Under the pieces are notes generated by a model, which worked only from the letters and a program-made list of their open reading frames with translations, ran no database searches and had not been told where the DNA came from. 64,000 nucleotides of DNA from an uncultured Lachnospiraceae bacterium (GTDB taxonomy: Bacteria > Bacillota > Clostridia > Lachnospirales > Lachnospiraceae), in contig CAMUYQ010000001.1 in the NCBI GenBank assembly GCA_947165025.1, positions 434,001 through 498,000 on the forward strand, written 5' to 3'. Positions 45,087 to 54,887 of the stretch are shown one piece after another. The stretch's first letter is position 1, and every line of letters starts with the position of its first letter. Both the position numbers and the translations under genes were made by a program.

Positions 45087-45779
45087 TCACTGACCGTAAT
45101 AAGCGTTTGCCCCGTGCTTTCTGTAATAATGCTTATCCTGAAGTTCCTGCGGAGCAGGCTTGATATCGGGGTTGATCGTCTCGGCACGATATGCCATCTT
45201 TGCAACCTCTTCAAGAACGACAGCATTGTGAACGGCTTCATGCGCATCCTTACCCCATGCGAACGGTCCGTGGTTCTTGCAAAGTACCGCGGGAACAGCG
45301 GTAACATCCTTGTTCATCCGTTTGAACTCGTCGATGATGAGAAGACCCGTGTTCGTTTCGTATGCACTGTCTATCTCCTCCTTTGAAAGGCACCTTACAC
45401 AGGGAACCTCCCCGTATATGTAATCGGCATGTGTCGTTCCGTAGCAGGGTATGCTGCGTCCGGCCTGAGCCCAGCTCGTTGCATATGACGAATGTGTATG
45501 TACTATACCGCCAATCTCAGGAAAAGCTTTATACAGTTCCAGATGGGTCGGCGTATCACTTGAGGGCTTGTAATCGCCTTCGACTTTATTGCCATCAAGA
45601 TCCATGATCACCATGTCTTCCGGTCTTAACTTATCATAATCAACACCGCTCGGTTTGATCGCAAACAGGCCGCTCTCTCTGTCGATCTCAGAAACGTTTC
45701 CCCATGTGAACGTAACGAGTCCGTACTTCGGAAGAAGCATATTCGCTTCATATACTCTCTTCTTTAACTCTTCAAGCAT
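45087..45779 (-). CDS. araD: L-ribulose-5-phosphate 4-epimerase
   Basis: The 230-residue class II aldolase-fold protein has the metal-binding His pair in [26 protein letters not shown], a third His in [10 protein letters not shown] and the C-terminal [13 protein letters not shown] typical of AraD. It converts L-ribulose 5-phosphate to D-xylulose 5-phosphate. The TAATG junction with araB couples kinase and epimerase. UlaF or SgbE activity on L-xylulose-derived substrates is a weaker alternative. Confidence 0.95.
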   Translation of the reverse strand: MLEELKKRVYEANMLLPKYGLVTFTWGNVSEIDRESGLFAIKPSGVDYDKLRPEDMVIMDLDGNKVEGDYKPSSDTPTHLELYKAFPEIGGIVHTHSSYATSWAQAGRSIPCYGTTHADYIYGEVPCVRCLSKEEIDSAYETNTGLLIIDEFKRMNKDVTAVPAVLCKNHGPFAWGKDAHEAVHNAVVLEEVAKMAYRAETINPDIKPAPQELQDKHYYRKHGANAYYGQ

Positions 45780-47371
45780 TATAAAAGCACCTCCACAGCA
45801 GCACGTTCGATCTTAAGGCCTTCCATGTATGTCTTCATGAAATCATCAAAACCTTTTTCTTCTTCGGGAACCGGTTCAACCGTACTTCCCTTTGCGTTTG
45901 CAAATATCCTGCGGTTAAGGAAGTCTTCAAGGTTCTCACCGTCATTCCTGTTGTCAGCAAACGAAGCAAGTATAGCCATTCCCCACGGTCCGCCTTCTCC
46001 TGCAGTCTCCATTACGGAAACAGGAGCATGGATCGCTGCAGCTGCAATGCTCTGACCGACACCTTTTGTCTTAAAGTATCCGCCATGACCGTACATCTTG
46101 TCAACCTTGACGCCCTCCTCATTTATGAGTATATCAAGTCCGGATTTAAGGGCCGCAAGTGCAGAATACAGATGCATCCTCATAACATTTCCGAGTGTGA
46201 ACTTCGATTCCGCAGTCCTGACAAACAGAGGTGCTCCTTTATCAAATCCGGTAACGGGTTCTCCCGAAACATAGTTGTATGAAAGCAGTCCGCCGCAGTC
46301 GGGATCACCATTAAGAGCTACGCTGTAAAGCTTCGTGAACAGCTCATTCATGTCCGCCTTATTTCCCATGAGTTCACCGAATTCCTTAAAGAGGTTGACC
46401 CATGCATTTATCTCACTCGTACAGTTGTTGCAGTGTACCATTGCAACTGCGGCTCCGTCGGGAGTCGTGACCATATCGATCTGCTCGTATACTTTTGAAA
46501 GAGCCTTCTCAAGAACGACCATAGCGAATACACTCGTTCCGGCGGACGTATTACCCGTGCGCAGTCCTACCGAATTGGTCGCGACCATTCCGGTTCCCGC
46601 ATCACCTTCGGGAGGACACAGCGGTATCCCTGCCTGAAGATTTCCGGATACATCAAGCTTCTTTGCACCTTCTTCGGTTAGCGTTCCGGCATCTTCTCCC
46701 GCCGAAAGGGACTTCGGAAGAACATCTGCAAGCTTCCACGAGAATCCGTTCGGGGCGATAAGGCTGTCAAACTTCTCCATCATGCCCTTATCGTAATCCT
46801 TGGTTGCGGAATCGATCGGGAACATACCCGAAGCGTCGCCGACACCAAGTACCTTTTTGCCTGTCATAACGTAATGAACATATCCCGCAAGCGTTGTCAC
46901 AAACGCGATATCCTTTACATGATCTTCCTTATTGAGGATTGCCTGATACAGATGAGCTATGCTCCATCTCTGCGGGATATTGAATCCGAGTTCTTTTGTA
47001 AGAGCAGCTGCTGCCTGCTCCGTTATCGTGTTCCTCCATGTTCTGAACGGAACAAGAAGTTTTTCGTTTTTGTCAAAAGCAAGATATCCGTGCATCATTG
47101 CCGAAAAACCGATCGATGCAAACTTTGTCGGAACGATCCCGTATTTATCTTTGATATCCTTTAACAGATCGCTGTAGCAGTCAGCCAGTCCGCCCCAGAT
47201 ATCATCAAGTGTATATGTCCATATCCCGTTCTCGAGACGGTTTTCCCAGCCGTGTCCTCCGGTGGCAAGAACATTTCCGTCACCGTCGATCACAACACCT
47301 TTGATCCTTGTTGATCCGAACTCGATCCCGAGATAAGATCTTCCTTCAGCTATAAGGTTTTTTGCATCCAT
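45779..47371 (-). CDS. araB: FGGY-family carbohydrate kinase, probably L-ribulokinase
   Basis: The 530-residue protein has the FGGY N-terminal phosphate-binding loop [29 protein letters not shown], the MGDASGMF-like [11 protein letters not shown] and the C-terminal [16 protein letters not shown]. Length and the araD partner favour L-ribulokinase. No L-arabinose isomerase (araA) is present in the window, so the upstream step must be encoded elsewhere. AAGGAG lies 8 bases upstream. Confidence 0.88.
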   Translation of the reverse strand: MDAKNLIAEGRSYLGIEFGSTRIKGVVIDGDGNVLATGGHGWENRLENGIWTYTLDDIWGGLADCYSDLLKDIKDKYGIVPTKFASIGFSAMMHGYLAFDKNEKLLVPFRTWRNTITEQAAAALTKELGFNIPQRWSIAHLYQAILNKEDHVKDIAFVTTLAGYVHYVMTGKKVLGVGDASGMFPIDSATKDYDKGMMEKFDSLIAPNGFSWKLADVLPKSLSAGEDAGTLTEEGAKKLDVSGNLQAGIPLCPPEGDAGTGMVATNSVGLRTGNTSAGTSVFAMVVLEKALSKVYEQIDMVTTPDGAAVAMVHCNNCTSEINAWVNLFKEFGELMGNKADMNELFTKLYSVALNGDPDCGGLLSYNYVSGEPVTGFDKGAPLFVRTAESKFTLGNVMRMHLYSALAALKSGLDILINEEGVKVDKMYGHGGYFKTKGVGQSIAAAAIHAPVSVMETAGEGGPWGMAILASFADNRNDGENLEDFLNRRIFANAKGSTVEPVPEEEKGFDDFMKTYMEGLKIERAAVEVLL

Positions 47372-47395
47372 AACTCTTCTCCTTTTTGTGATAAT

Positions 47396-48472
47396 CTAAT
47401 ACGGCCATTCATAAAGGTCCGATTCGTTCAGCACCGTAACACCGTACTCTTTTCCTCCGAGCATTATCGAAGGGACAGCATTGGAATTGGTGTATATCTT
47501 CTCATTGACATACTGATATTTGTACGGCTCCTGGCCTGAGCGCAGCTTTCTGATGACAGATTCAACACGCGGTCCGTGCAGCGGATTGCACTCACCGATA
47601 CAGCTTATCTGTCCTGCGACAAGACTTGATACGGCCTGTTTGTTGATCCCGTCAAACGACACGACCATCGTTTCGCCGTCTTTTATATTACTGCCGCATT
47701 TCCTGCCGCTTGCTTCCAAAACCTCGATCACGCCGAGAGCTTCATTGTCGTTCTCACAGTATACCACATTCACGTTGTCATAGTTTCTGAGAATCGCAAA
47801 CATGGCTTCCTTGGCTTTACTCTTCGTAAAATCACCCACCTCGTGGGTAACGACGTCCCAGCCGTAAAGCGACGCCATATGATCGAAGCCTTTCGTCCTT
47901 CCGATCTGGGCAGTGCTTCCGAGAGTTCCCTGGATATCGACTATATGAACATCCGAGGGGTTGACTCCGTTCTTGGCAAAATACTTGGACATCCACATGC
48001 AGACTTTTCTGCCTTCAAGTTCAAAGTCCGATCCTACCCAGCACGTGAAAAGACTGTCATCGGAAACTTCGACCTGACGGTCGACTATTATAACGGGAAT
48101 CCCTGCCTCTTTTGCTTCCGACAGGACCGTATCCCATCCCGTTTCCGTAACGGGTGCAAGAACGATATAATCAACATCCCGCTGGATAAAGCTGCGGATA
48201 GCGGTTATCTGGTTCGTCTGTTTCTGCTGGGCATCCTCAAAGATGAGCTCGTATCCGTTCTCTTTTGTGAAAACAGACTTCATCGATTCGGTATTGGCAC
48301 TTCTCCAGTCCGACTCGGCTCCGAGTTGTGAAAAGCCGACGACTATAATGTCATCGGGTGTAACTACACTTTCAGCCTCCGCGTCCCCGGCGGGAGTACA
48401 TCCCGCCAGAGAGCACAAGAGGCTTACGCTTAGAATGATAGATATGATTTTCCTGAAAAGAAAGTCACTCAT
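47396..48472 (-). CDS. Second sugar-binding lipoprotein (YtfQ/LacI-type fold)
   Basis: The 358-residue protein has a lipoprotein signal with LAGC (Cys25). The mature protein follows YtfQ closely: VGFSQLGAESDWR, DAQQKQTNQI, IVLAPVTETGWD, IVDRQVEV and DIQGTLGSTAQIGR. YtfQ binds galactofuranose. It begins by ATGA overlap with the permease stop, an unusual place because binding proteins normally head the operon, and the main binding protein is indeed at 52199. It may give a second specificity or serve as the input for the YesM-type kinase. Confidence 0.9.
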   Translation of the reverse strand: MSDFLFRKIISIILSVSLLCSLAGCTPAGDAEAESVVTPDDIIVVGFSQLGAESDWRSANTESMKSVFTKENGYELIFEDAQQKQTNQITAIRSFIQRDVDYIVLAPVTETGWDTVLSEAKEAGIPVIIVDRQVEVSDDSLFTCWVGSDFELEGRKVCMWMSKYFAKNGVNPSDVHIVDIQGTLGSTAQIGRTKGFDHMASLYGWDVVTHEVGDFTKSKAKEAMFAILRNYDNVNVVYCENDNEALGVIEVLEASGRKCGSNIKDGETMVVSFDGINKQAVSSLVAGQISCIGECNPLHGPRVESVIRKLRSGQEPYKYQYVNEKIYTNSNAVPSIMLGGKEYGVTVLNESDLYEWPY

Positions 48473-49521
48473 GCCTGCTTCTTAAGAGATTTCTTCTTGC
48501 GCGCGATAACGATCGACTGTACGACCAGGAACAGGCAAAGCATAGCAGCAACCGTGATACCTGTCCACCAAGCCTGGTCGAAACCTGCCGATGAAACTAT
48601 ACTCTGTATCGTCGCAAGTGACAGAACCCCGAAAAGTGTTCCGATAATGTTTCCGACACCGCCGGTAAGCATCGTTCCTCCGATGATCGATGAAGCGATA
48701 GCGTTCATCTCGGCACCGGATGCATGTGATGCTGCTCCCGAACCTACGTGCAGGAAGTAAACGTATCCGCCTATTCCGGCAAGGATACCGCACATAAGAT
48801 GTGCAAGGAACTTCGTCTTCTTGACGTTAATACCGAGCATCAGTGCACTCGTTTTGTTTCCGCCAACCGCATAGAATGAACGGCCGAGCTTCGAATATCT
48901 GAGAACGAAGAACAGTACCAGTACTATAAGGAGTGCAACGAACACACCTATCTCGATCTTGGCGGGAACAAGGTTACCCTTTTTGTTTACCGTTCCGAGG
49001 AAGTATACCCTTACCGGCTCCTTGAGCTCGTTGAACGCAGGGTTCTCAACATTGAACGGGTTCGTATGTACTATTGTAGTCATACCTCTTGCAAAGAACA
49101 TACCTGCAAGTGATACGATGAACGGCTGTATGTCAAGGTATGCTATAAGGTATCCCTGGACAAGTCCGTATGCAAGTCCTATACCGAGTGCGATGAGCAT
49201 CGAAACAAACACGTTACCCGGTGTAAGATTTTCTCCGGGATTAAGTACGTTCCTGTCAAGATAGACAGCACAGCACATTGATACAAGCGCTGCAACACCT
49301 CCGACCGAGATATCGATGCTGCCGATGATCATTACGAGTGTAAGGCCGCATGCCATGAGGATAAGAGCTGCATTCGCATTCAGAATGTTGAAGAATGTCT
49401 GAAGCTTTAAAAAGCCCTTTCCCTGAAAGATCATGGCGCCAATGTACATTGCAAAGAACACTACGATCGTGATCGTAAGCAGGAGTGTGGTATCCGAAAT
49501 GTTTCTTTTCTTAGTCTTCAT
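48469..49521 (-). CDS. Sugar ABC transporter permease (YjfF/RbsC-type)
   Basis: The 350-residue membrane protein has about nine helices and the family signatures MIIGSIDISVGGVAAL, FARGMTTIV, RYSKLGRSFYAVGGNKTSALMLGI and SIIGGTMLTGGVGNIIGT. It pairs with the permease directly upstream (TAAATG junction) as a heterodimer, as in YtfT-YjfF. Confidence 0.93.
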   Translation of the reverse strand: MKTKKRNISDTTLLLTITIVVFFAMYIGAMIFQGKGFLKLQTFFNILNANAALILMACGLTLVMIIGSIDISVGGVAALVSMCCAVYLDRNVLNPGENLTPGNVFVSMLIALGIGLAYGLVQGYLIAYLDIQPFIVSLAGMFFARGMTTIVHTNPFNVENPAFNELKEPVRVYFLGTVNKKGNLVPAKIEIGVFVALLIVLVLFFVLRYSKLGRSFYAVGGNKTSALMLGINVKKTKFLAHLMCGILAGIGGYVYFLHVGSGAASHASGAEMNAIASSIIGGTMLTGGVGNIIGTLFGVLSLATIQSIVSSAGFDQAWWTGITVAAMLCLFLVVQSIVIARKKKSLKKQA

Positions 49522-50604
49522 TTATGCCACCCCCTTCTTTGCCGAATGCTTCTTGAAGAAGGATCCGATGAACTCTCTTACCGTCGGAGCAGAGAATACA
49601 ACGAGCACGATAACGACAACTGCTTTGTAGGCCGAAAGTGCATCCGAACTTACCTTGAACTTGTAAAGTGTTGTTGTCAGGAACTGGATAACGTATGCAC
49701 CGATTATCGAAGCCCACATATTGAACTTACCGCCGCCGAGAGGGTTACCGCCGAGAGCGACCGCAAGGATCGCATCCATTTCTATATCCTTGGCGATGAC
49801 CGAATAGTTGATCGTCGACAGTCTTGATGTTTTGATGAGTGCCGCAACCGCAACACAAAGGCCGAGGATAACGAACGAGATGAACTTTACAAGTTCGGGA
49901 TTCAGTCCGTTAAGTCTCGATGAACTCGGATTGATACCGACAGCCTGTGTATAAAGACCGAGCGTCGTGAACTTGAGAACAAGGAAGATCACGATGATGC
50001 ATACAACCGCGATGAACACGGGTGCCGGTACAGGTATTCCCGGGATAAATCCGCCGAAGTATGCGAACTTCGGATCGGGAACTATGGGAAGTTCATTGTT
50101 ATTGATCCATGCCGCGATCGAACGTCCCGCAGTGAACAGGATAAGAGTTGCGACCATCGGCTGTATCTTGAAATATGCAACCAGTATACCGTTAAATGCA
50201 CCGCACATCATTCCTACCACGCACGCTACAAGAAATCCGACGATGATCGGGGCCTGAAGTGTTTCGGGGCGGGAGTTCGTTCCGCACAGGACTCTCAGGA
50301 GGGCGGATCCGCAAATTGCTATCGTTGCTCCGACCGAAATGTCCTGTCCACCCGATGCGGCCGTAACGAGTGTCATTCCTATCGCAAGGATAGCAAGCTC
50401 TGAGCCGTAATCAAGTATCGTGATAAGATATCCCGACAGAACGGGATTGCCTGCGGAGTTCGTCTTCGGTGTGATCACGAAGAACGAAGGATCGAATATA
50501 AGGTTGAATACGATCAGAAGCAGAAGTGCCGCAAGCGGTATTATGATCTGATTGTGTACAAGCTTTCCGAAAAATCCGGAGCCTGACTTGTTATTATTTG
50601 CCAT
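49522..50604 (-). CDS. Sugar ABC transporter permease (YtfT/RbsC-type)
   Basis: The start at 50604 (MANNNKSGSG) has GGAGGTG 6 bases upstream; the protein has about 360 residues and nine or ten helices. Family marks are TLVTAASGGQDISVGATIAI, FNGILVAYFKIQPMVATL, GLYTQAVGINPSSSRLNGL and ILAVALGGNPLGGGKFNM. It overlaps the ATPase gene by 11 bases. Confidence 0.93.
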   Translation of the reverse strand: MANNNKSGSGFFGKLVHNQIIIPLAALLLLIVFNLIFDPSFFVITPKTNSAGNPVLSGYLITILDYGSELAILAIGMTLVTAASGGQDISVGATIAICGSALLRVLCGTNSRPETLQAPIIVGFLVACVVGMMCGAFNGILVAYFKIQPMVATLILFTAGRSIAAWINNNELPIVPDPKFAYFGGFIPGIPVPAPVFIAVVCIIVIFLVLKFTTLGLYTQAVGINPSSSRLNGLNPELVKFISFVILGLCVAVAALIKTSRLSTINYSVIAKDIEMDAILAVALGGNPLGGGKFNMWASIIGAYVIQFLTTTLYKFKVSSDALSAYKAVVVIVLVVFSAPTVREFIGSFFKKHSAKKGVA

Positions 50605-52108
50605 CACTATCACCTCCGGCTATTGTACTCATGATCTTATTCTGGTTAAGATCATCTCCGGTAAGCTCGCCGACAACATGTCTGTCACGCATAACGATGA
50701 GACGTGAACATGTCCTGAGCATCTCGTCTGTCTCCGAAGAAATGAACGTGATTGCCATTCCTTCGCTTGCAAGCTTTAATACGAGCTTCTGGATATCAAC
50801 TTTGGTACCGACATCGATACCTCTTGTGGGCTCATCAAGTATAAGGTAATCGGGATGGGTAAGGAGCCATCTTGCGAGAATGACCTTCTGCTGATTACCG
50901 CCCGACAGTGATTTGATAGGTGTGTCTGCCGAAGCAGTCTTGATGTCAAGGAGCTTGATGTACTCGTCTGCAAACTTGTACGCTTCCGCTTTACTGAACG
51001 GATGAAGCGCTCCCTTAAGCACCTGGTACGCGAGAACGATGTTGTCTCTGACCGACAGATCCCCGATTATACCGTCGACCTTACGGTCTTCGGGAAGATA
51101 GGCTATGCCTTTCTTCATTGCATCTATGGGTTTTGCGATCTTAACCTGTTTGCCGTCCCTTGTCTTTTCACCGGAAAGATTTCTGTCCGCGCCGAATATC
51201 GCACGCACACATTCACTTCTTCCCGATCCGAGCAGTCCGGTAAAGCCGTTGACCTCACCCTTGTTGATATGAAAATCAAACGGATTCACTGCTTCGGTAC
51301 TTGAAAGGTTTGTGGCTGTAAATACAGGTGTCTCGCCTTCTTTCTTTTCGTATGTGGCATTTTCGCTCTTGATATCGGACATATCATCAAGTTCTTTTCC
51401 GAGCATCTTTGATACAAGCTGTACTCTCGGAAGATCCTTGATCTCATATTCACCGACAAGATGACCGTCACGAAGGACCGTGATCTTATCACACACTTCA
51501 TAAACCTGATCAAGGAAATGTGTTACGAATATGATCCCGACACCTTTTGCCTTAAGATCCCTCATGAGCTTGAAGAGCTTTTCAACTTCCTGCTCATCGA
51601 GTGATGAAGTGGGCTCGTCGAGGATAAGGACCTTACAGTCCATATCTACCGCACGTGCTATAGCAACCATCTGCTGAACCGCTATGGAACAGCTGGCAAG
51701 CTGCTGGGCTGGTTTGGCGGGTATTGCAAGATCATCAAGGATCTTTCCCGCTCTTTCATTCATTTTCTTCCAGTTTCTCAGAGCGCCTTCTTCTCTTCCG
51801 ATAAACATATTCTCAGCAACGGAAAGATTGGGGCAGAGTGTAATCTCCTGATAAACCGTACTGATACCGAGATTCTGTGCGTCCTGCGGTGATTTTATCG
51901 AAACCGACTTGTCACCGAGAACAATATCCCCCTCGTCTTTGGGATAAACCCCCGTCAATACCTTGATAAGGGTGGATTTTCCGGCGCCGTTCTCGCCCAT
52001 GAGCGCATGGATCTCACCGCTGCACAGTGTAAAATCCACGCCCTGCAAAGCTCTTACGCCCGGGAATGCCTTATCGATACCACGCATTTTAAGAATTGCA
52101 TTATCCAT
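50594..52108 (-). CDS. Sugar ABC transporter ATP-binding protein with two ATPase domains (MglA/YtfR-type)
   Basis: The ATG at 52108 (MDNAILKMRGIDK) gives 504 residues; GGAGGTG lies 12 bases upstream, a slightly long spacing. The first cassette has Walker A GENGAGKSTLIK and Walker B VLILDEPTSSLD. The second has a degenerate Walker A (TGLLGSGRSECVRA), signature LSGGNQQKVILARW and LILDEPTRGID, the usual asymmetric layout for sugar importers of this class. A terminator precedes the gene, so it depends on read-through from the binding-protein transcript. Confidence 0.95.
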   Translation of the reverse strand: MDNAILKMRGIDKAFPGVRALQGVDFTLCSGEIHALMGENGAGKSTLIKVLTGVYPKDEGDIVLGDKSVSIKSPQDAQNLGISTVYQEITLCPNLSVAENMFIGREEGALRNWKKMNERAGKILDDLAIPAKPAQQLASCSIAVQQMVAIARAVDMDCKVLILDEPTSSLDEQEVEKLFKLMRDLKAKGVGIIFVTHFLDQVYEVCDKITVLRDGHLVGEYEIKDLPRVQLVSKMLGKELDDMSDIKSENATYEKKEGETPVFTATNLSSTEAVNPFDFHINKGEVNGFTGLLGSGRSECVRAIFGADRNLSGEKTRDGKQVKIAKPIDAMKKGIAYLPEDRKVDGIIGDLSVRDNIVLAYQVLKGALHPFSKAEAYKFADEYIKLLDIKTASADTPIKSLSGGNQQKVILARWLLTHPDYLILDEPTRGIDVGTKVDIQKLVLKLASEGMAITFISSETDEMLRTCSRLIVMRDRHVVGELTGDDLNQNKIMSTIAGGDSDGK

Positions 52109-52138
52109 AATGAGTGGATTCACCTCCAGACTTTTTTT

Positions 52139-52177
52139 CAAAAAAAGGGCGCGAGATGTACGCTCTCGCGCCCTTTT
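52139..52177 (-). terminator. Strong intra-operon terminator after the sugar-binding protein
   Basis: On the minus strand GGGCGCGAGA pairs with TCTCGCGCCC (loop 7) and is followed by seven T. It lies between the binding-protein stop (52199) and the ATPase start. Partial termination here gives the usual excess of binding protein over membrane components. Confidence 0.88.
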
Positions 52178-52198
52178 AAGGTTAGTTCAAATTATGGA

Positions 52199-53272
52199 TT
52201 AGATACCGTAGTTCTCAACATCATCAGCTGTGATCGTTGTAGCATCGAATCCCTTTTCGTTCATGACGATCTTCTTCTCAGCGGGCTCATTACCTGCCTG
52301 GATCTCGTCGATAACCTTAAGGATGTACTCAGACTGGAAAGGATTGCACTGTCCGTCGTAGTTCCAGTTCTGATCAAGAAGCTCCTGAAGTGCCCACTTG
52401 TTGCAGTCGAAGCCCATTACGATGACGTCTTTGCCAACACCGTGTGAGATGTTTGCTGCGTCAAGAGCTGCTACAGCACCCTTAGCCATATCGTCGTTCT
52501 CAGCGTAGATTACGTTGAACTTCTCGCCTGAGTCGATAACTGACTGAACGATCTGCTGTGCCTTCTCTGCGTTCCACTCAGCTGTCTGCTGTGTAACGAT
52601 CTTCCACTTAGCTGAATCTGAAGCAACCTTGTCATCAAGAGCGCCTGAACGGCCCTTCTGAGCTGCTGAACCCATAACACCCTGGATGTGGATTACGTTG
52701 TACTCGTCAAGGTTCTGTCCCTCAAGCCATGCAACTGCTGTCTCGCCTTCCTTATCCATATCGGAAACGATTGATGCGCTGTAAAGTGAAGGATCAGCAT
52801 CGATAGTTCTGTCGAAAAGGATTACGTGGATACCTGCATCCTGTGCATCCTTAAGAACTGAATCCCAGCCTGCTGTATCAGCTGCTGAAAGAAGGAGGTA
52901 ATCAACACCGTCCTGGATGAACTTCTGAGCTGCTGTGATCTGCTCGTCGTTCTTTAAGCTGTAAGCGAAAGAAGCGTCAAAACCGTTCTCCTCAGAGAAA
53001 GCAGCCTTAAGATCCTTGTCGTTAGCTGTTCTGTAACCTGACTCGTTAGGGTCATTGTTGATGATACCAACTTTGATGAGTTCGCCTGATGCTGCTGCAG
53101 GCTCTTCTGCTGCAGGCTCTTCTGCTGCAGGCTCCTCAGCCTTGGGCTCCTCAGCCTTTTCTTCTGTTGCTGCAGGTGCAGCTGCTTCTGTAGCTGCAGG
53201 TGCTGCGCCGCCACAAGCTGTAAGTGCAACCATTGCTGCTGCCATGATAGCTGCTAAAACTTTCTTCTTCAT
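52199..53272 (-). CDS. Main sugar-binding lipoprotein of the ABC importer
   Basis: The 357-residue protein has a lipoprotein signal ending LTACGG (Cys20) and a 35-residue Ala/Glu/Pro linker. The mature fold is a LacI-type periplasmic binding protein: VGIINNDPNESGYR, AQKFIQDGVDYLLL, ILFDRTIDADPSLY, HIQGVMGSAAQKGR and NVIYAENDDMAKGA. These place it near YtfQ. Codon use is strongly biased to GCT, CTG and AAG compared with its neighbours, a sign of very high expression. AGGGAGG stands 6 bases before the ATG. Confidence 0.94.
   Translation of the reverse strand: MKKKVLAAIMAAAMVALTACGGAAPAATEAAAPAATEEKAEEPKAEEPAAEEPAAEEPAAASGELIKVGIINNDPNESGYRTANDKDLKAAFSEENGFDASFAYSLKNDEQITAAQKFIQDGVDYLLLSAADTAGWDSVLKDAQDAGIHVILFDRTIDADPSLYSASIVSDMDKEGETAVAWLEGQNLDEYNVIHIQGVMGSAAQKGRSGALDDKVASDSAKWKIVTQQTAEWNAEKAQQIVQSVIDSGEKFNVIYAENDDMAKGAVAALDAANISHGVGKDVIVMGFDCNKWALQELLDQNWNYDGQCNPFQSEYILKVIDEIQAGNEPAEKKIVMNEKGFDATTITADDVENYGI
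53094..53153. repeat. Tandem 15-base repeat in the binding-protein linker
   Basis: Four adjacent copies of a 15-base unit (GCTGCAGGCTCTTCT and variants) encode AEEPA-type repeats between the lipid-anchored Cys and the folded domain. The first two copies are identical and the last is diverged. Copy number could vary by slippage without changing frame, altering tether length. Confidence 0.8.
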
Positions 53273-53350
53273 TTTTTCATCCTCCCTGGATTATTTTAAT
53301 CTGGGTATGGAGCCTATCCCCTTACCCGACAGTACCATAATAGTTTTTCA

Positions 53351-53389
53351 AAAAACAAAAAACCATGAACATAAATACGTCCATGGTTG
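53351..53389 (-). terminator. Terminator after the YesM-type kinase gene
   Basis: On the minus strand AACCATG and CATGGTT form a stem with a 14-base loop, followed by TTTTGTTTTTTG. It separates the two-component operon from the ABC operon, so the latter needs its own promoter in 53273-53350, where I see no clear consensus pair. Confidence 0.7.
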
Positions 53390-53453
53390 ATAATTTTCTT
53401 TTGCCGGGTTGATAGAGTTGGATTTTTTATCCGGGAGGTTGATTTTTTTACAG

Positions 53454-54887
53454 CTACATCGGCAACAATATGTTGCATGTGCTTCCCTCGCCATACACAC
53501 TATGTAGTGTAATGCCGTATTTATCGCCGAATTTAAGCTTTATCCTCTCATTTACATTATAAAGACCGTAGATGGCACTGTCGGATGGATGATTTTTATC
53601 AAGTCCCGCGATAACTTCCTCAAGACGTTCCGGACTCATGCCTATGCCGTTATCCGTCACGGATATTACAAAATCATCCCCCGTCTTTTTCGCATTTATC
53701 ACGATCTTACCGCCGCCTCTTTTGTTCTTGATACCGTGGTAGAGCGCATTTTCCACAAGCGGCTGTATCGTTATCTTCGGGATAGTGTATTCGTTAAACT
53801 CTTCGGGAACGTCTATCTCATATTGGAGGATATCCTGATATCTGAACTGCTGTATCTCCAGATAACTCTTTGCATGAAGAAGTTCCTCGCGGATCGTGAT
53901 TATATCACGGCCGCGCGACAACGAAGTCCTGAAAAAAGCGGAAAGACTCTTTACCATCCCCACGACACGCTTTTCATCCCCGCCCTCTGCCAGCCAGATG
54001 ATCGTATCAAGCGTGTTGTAGAGAAAATGCGGATTGATCTGGGACTGAAGAAGCTCAAGTTCCGCTTCCCTTATCCTGATCTGCTCTTTTGTTATCTGGG
54101 ACAGGAGTTCATTGATCTGCTCGATCATCTGGTTCATCGACTTGGACAGTTCACCGACTTCATCGAGCGAATCGTTTTTACTCCTGGCTGTAAAGTCTCC
54201 CTTTGAGACCCTGTCTGTCACCCCGACAAGATCGGTGATGGGGCGTGTAAAGCTCTTGGGAAGATATATAGAGAAGAATATCACCATGAGAGTCAGTATC
54301 ACGAATGCGACAAGCCCTCCGGTCATGGCTGTCTGATACATCCTGTCCATCTCCGCCTTCTCGCTCTGCATATCCCTTATCTCATAGAAGACATACCTGA
54401 AAATCTCTTCCTTGATAAGACCCGTCACGATCTGGACATCGTTCTCCCATATCTCTATGTTCGCATCGTACTCTTCGTTTGCAGTGAGATTCTTTTCTAT
54501 TCTTTTCTGGTACTTTCTGAGATTATCAAGATACTTCTTGACGCCTTTCAGACGTGAGAGGTTGTCGCTGTTCGTAGTAACATCCATAAGCCCGTCAACG
54601 ACTTTGTCCGCATCATCCGTCATTCCGGTCAGCTTGGAATCCTCCATCGTCTTGTTTCCGACGATCAGAAGATATGTTTCATAGTCATAGTCTTTTTTGA
54701 AATCAAGGGAAAAATCACCCGCCAGAACTGCGGAGCTGATCATATCATTGTACTTCTGCGATGACCGCTGCATCATGTAGAAGCTTCCGATGATCAGAAG
54801 TACGAGCGGAATAACAAGAAGAAGATACGATATACGTATCTTCGTTGCCAAAGAGGTATTTCTGTATTTTTTTACGAGAGCTGTCAT
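53454..54887 (-). CDS. YesM-type sensor histidine kinase
   Basis: The 477-residue protein has membrane helices at about 18-40 and 190-215 flanking a mostly helical extracellular domain. A HAMP domain (FTRPITDLVGVTDRVSKG) leads to a His_kinase domain with the phosphoacceptor in QINPHFLYNTLDTI and a HATPase domain with VENALYHGIKNK and VTDNGIGM. It overlaps the regulator gene by 4 bases. With a YesN-type regulator next to a sugar operon it should activate that operon on sensing an extracellular sugar or a loaded binding protein. Confidence 0.93.
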   Translation of the reverse strand: MTALVKKYRNTSLATKIRISYLLLVIPLVLLIIGSFYMMQRSSQKYNDMISSAVLAGDFSLDFKKDYDYETYLLIVGNKTMEDSKLTGMTDDADKVVDGLMDVTTNSDNLSRLKGVKKYLDNLRKYQKRIEKNLTANEEYDANIEIWENDVQIVTGLIKEEIFRYVFYEIRDMQSEKAEMDRMYQTAMTGGLVAFVILTLMVIFFSIYLPKSFTRPITDLVGVTDRVSKGDFTARSKNDSLDEVGELSKSMNQMIEQINELLSQITKEQIRIREAELELLQSQINPHFLYNTLDTIIWLAEGGDEKRVVGMVKSLSAFFRTSLSRGRDIITIREELLHAKSYLEIQQFRYQDILQYEIDVPEEFNEYTIPKITIQPLVENALYHGIKNKRGGGKIVINAKKTGDDFVISVTDNGIGMSPERLEEVIAGLDKNHPSDSAIYGLYNVNERIKLKFGDKYGITLHSVYGEGSTCNILLPM

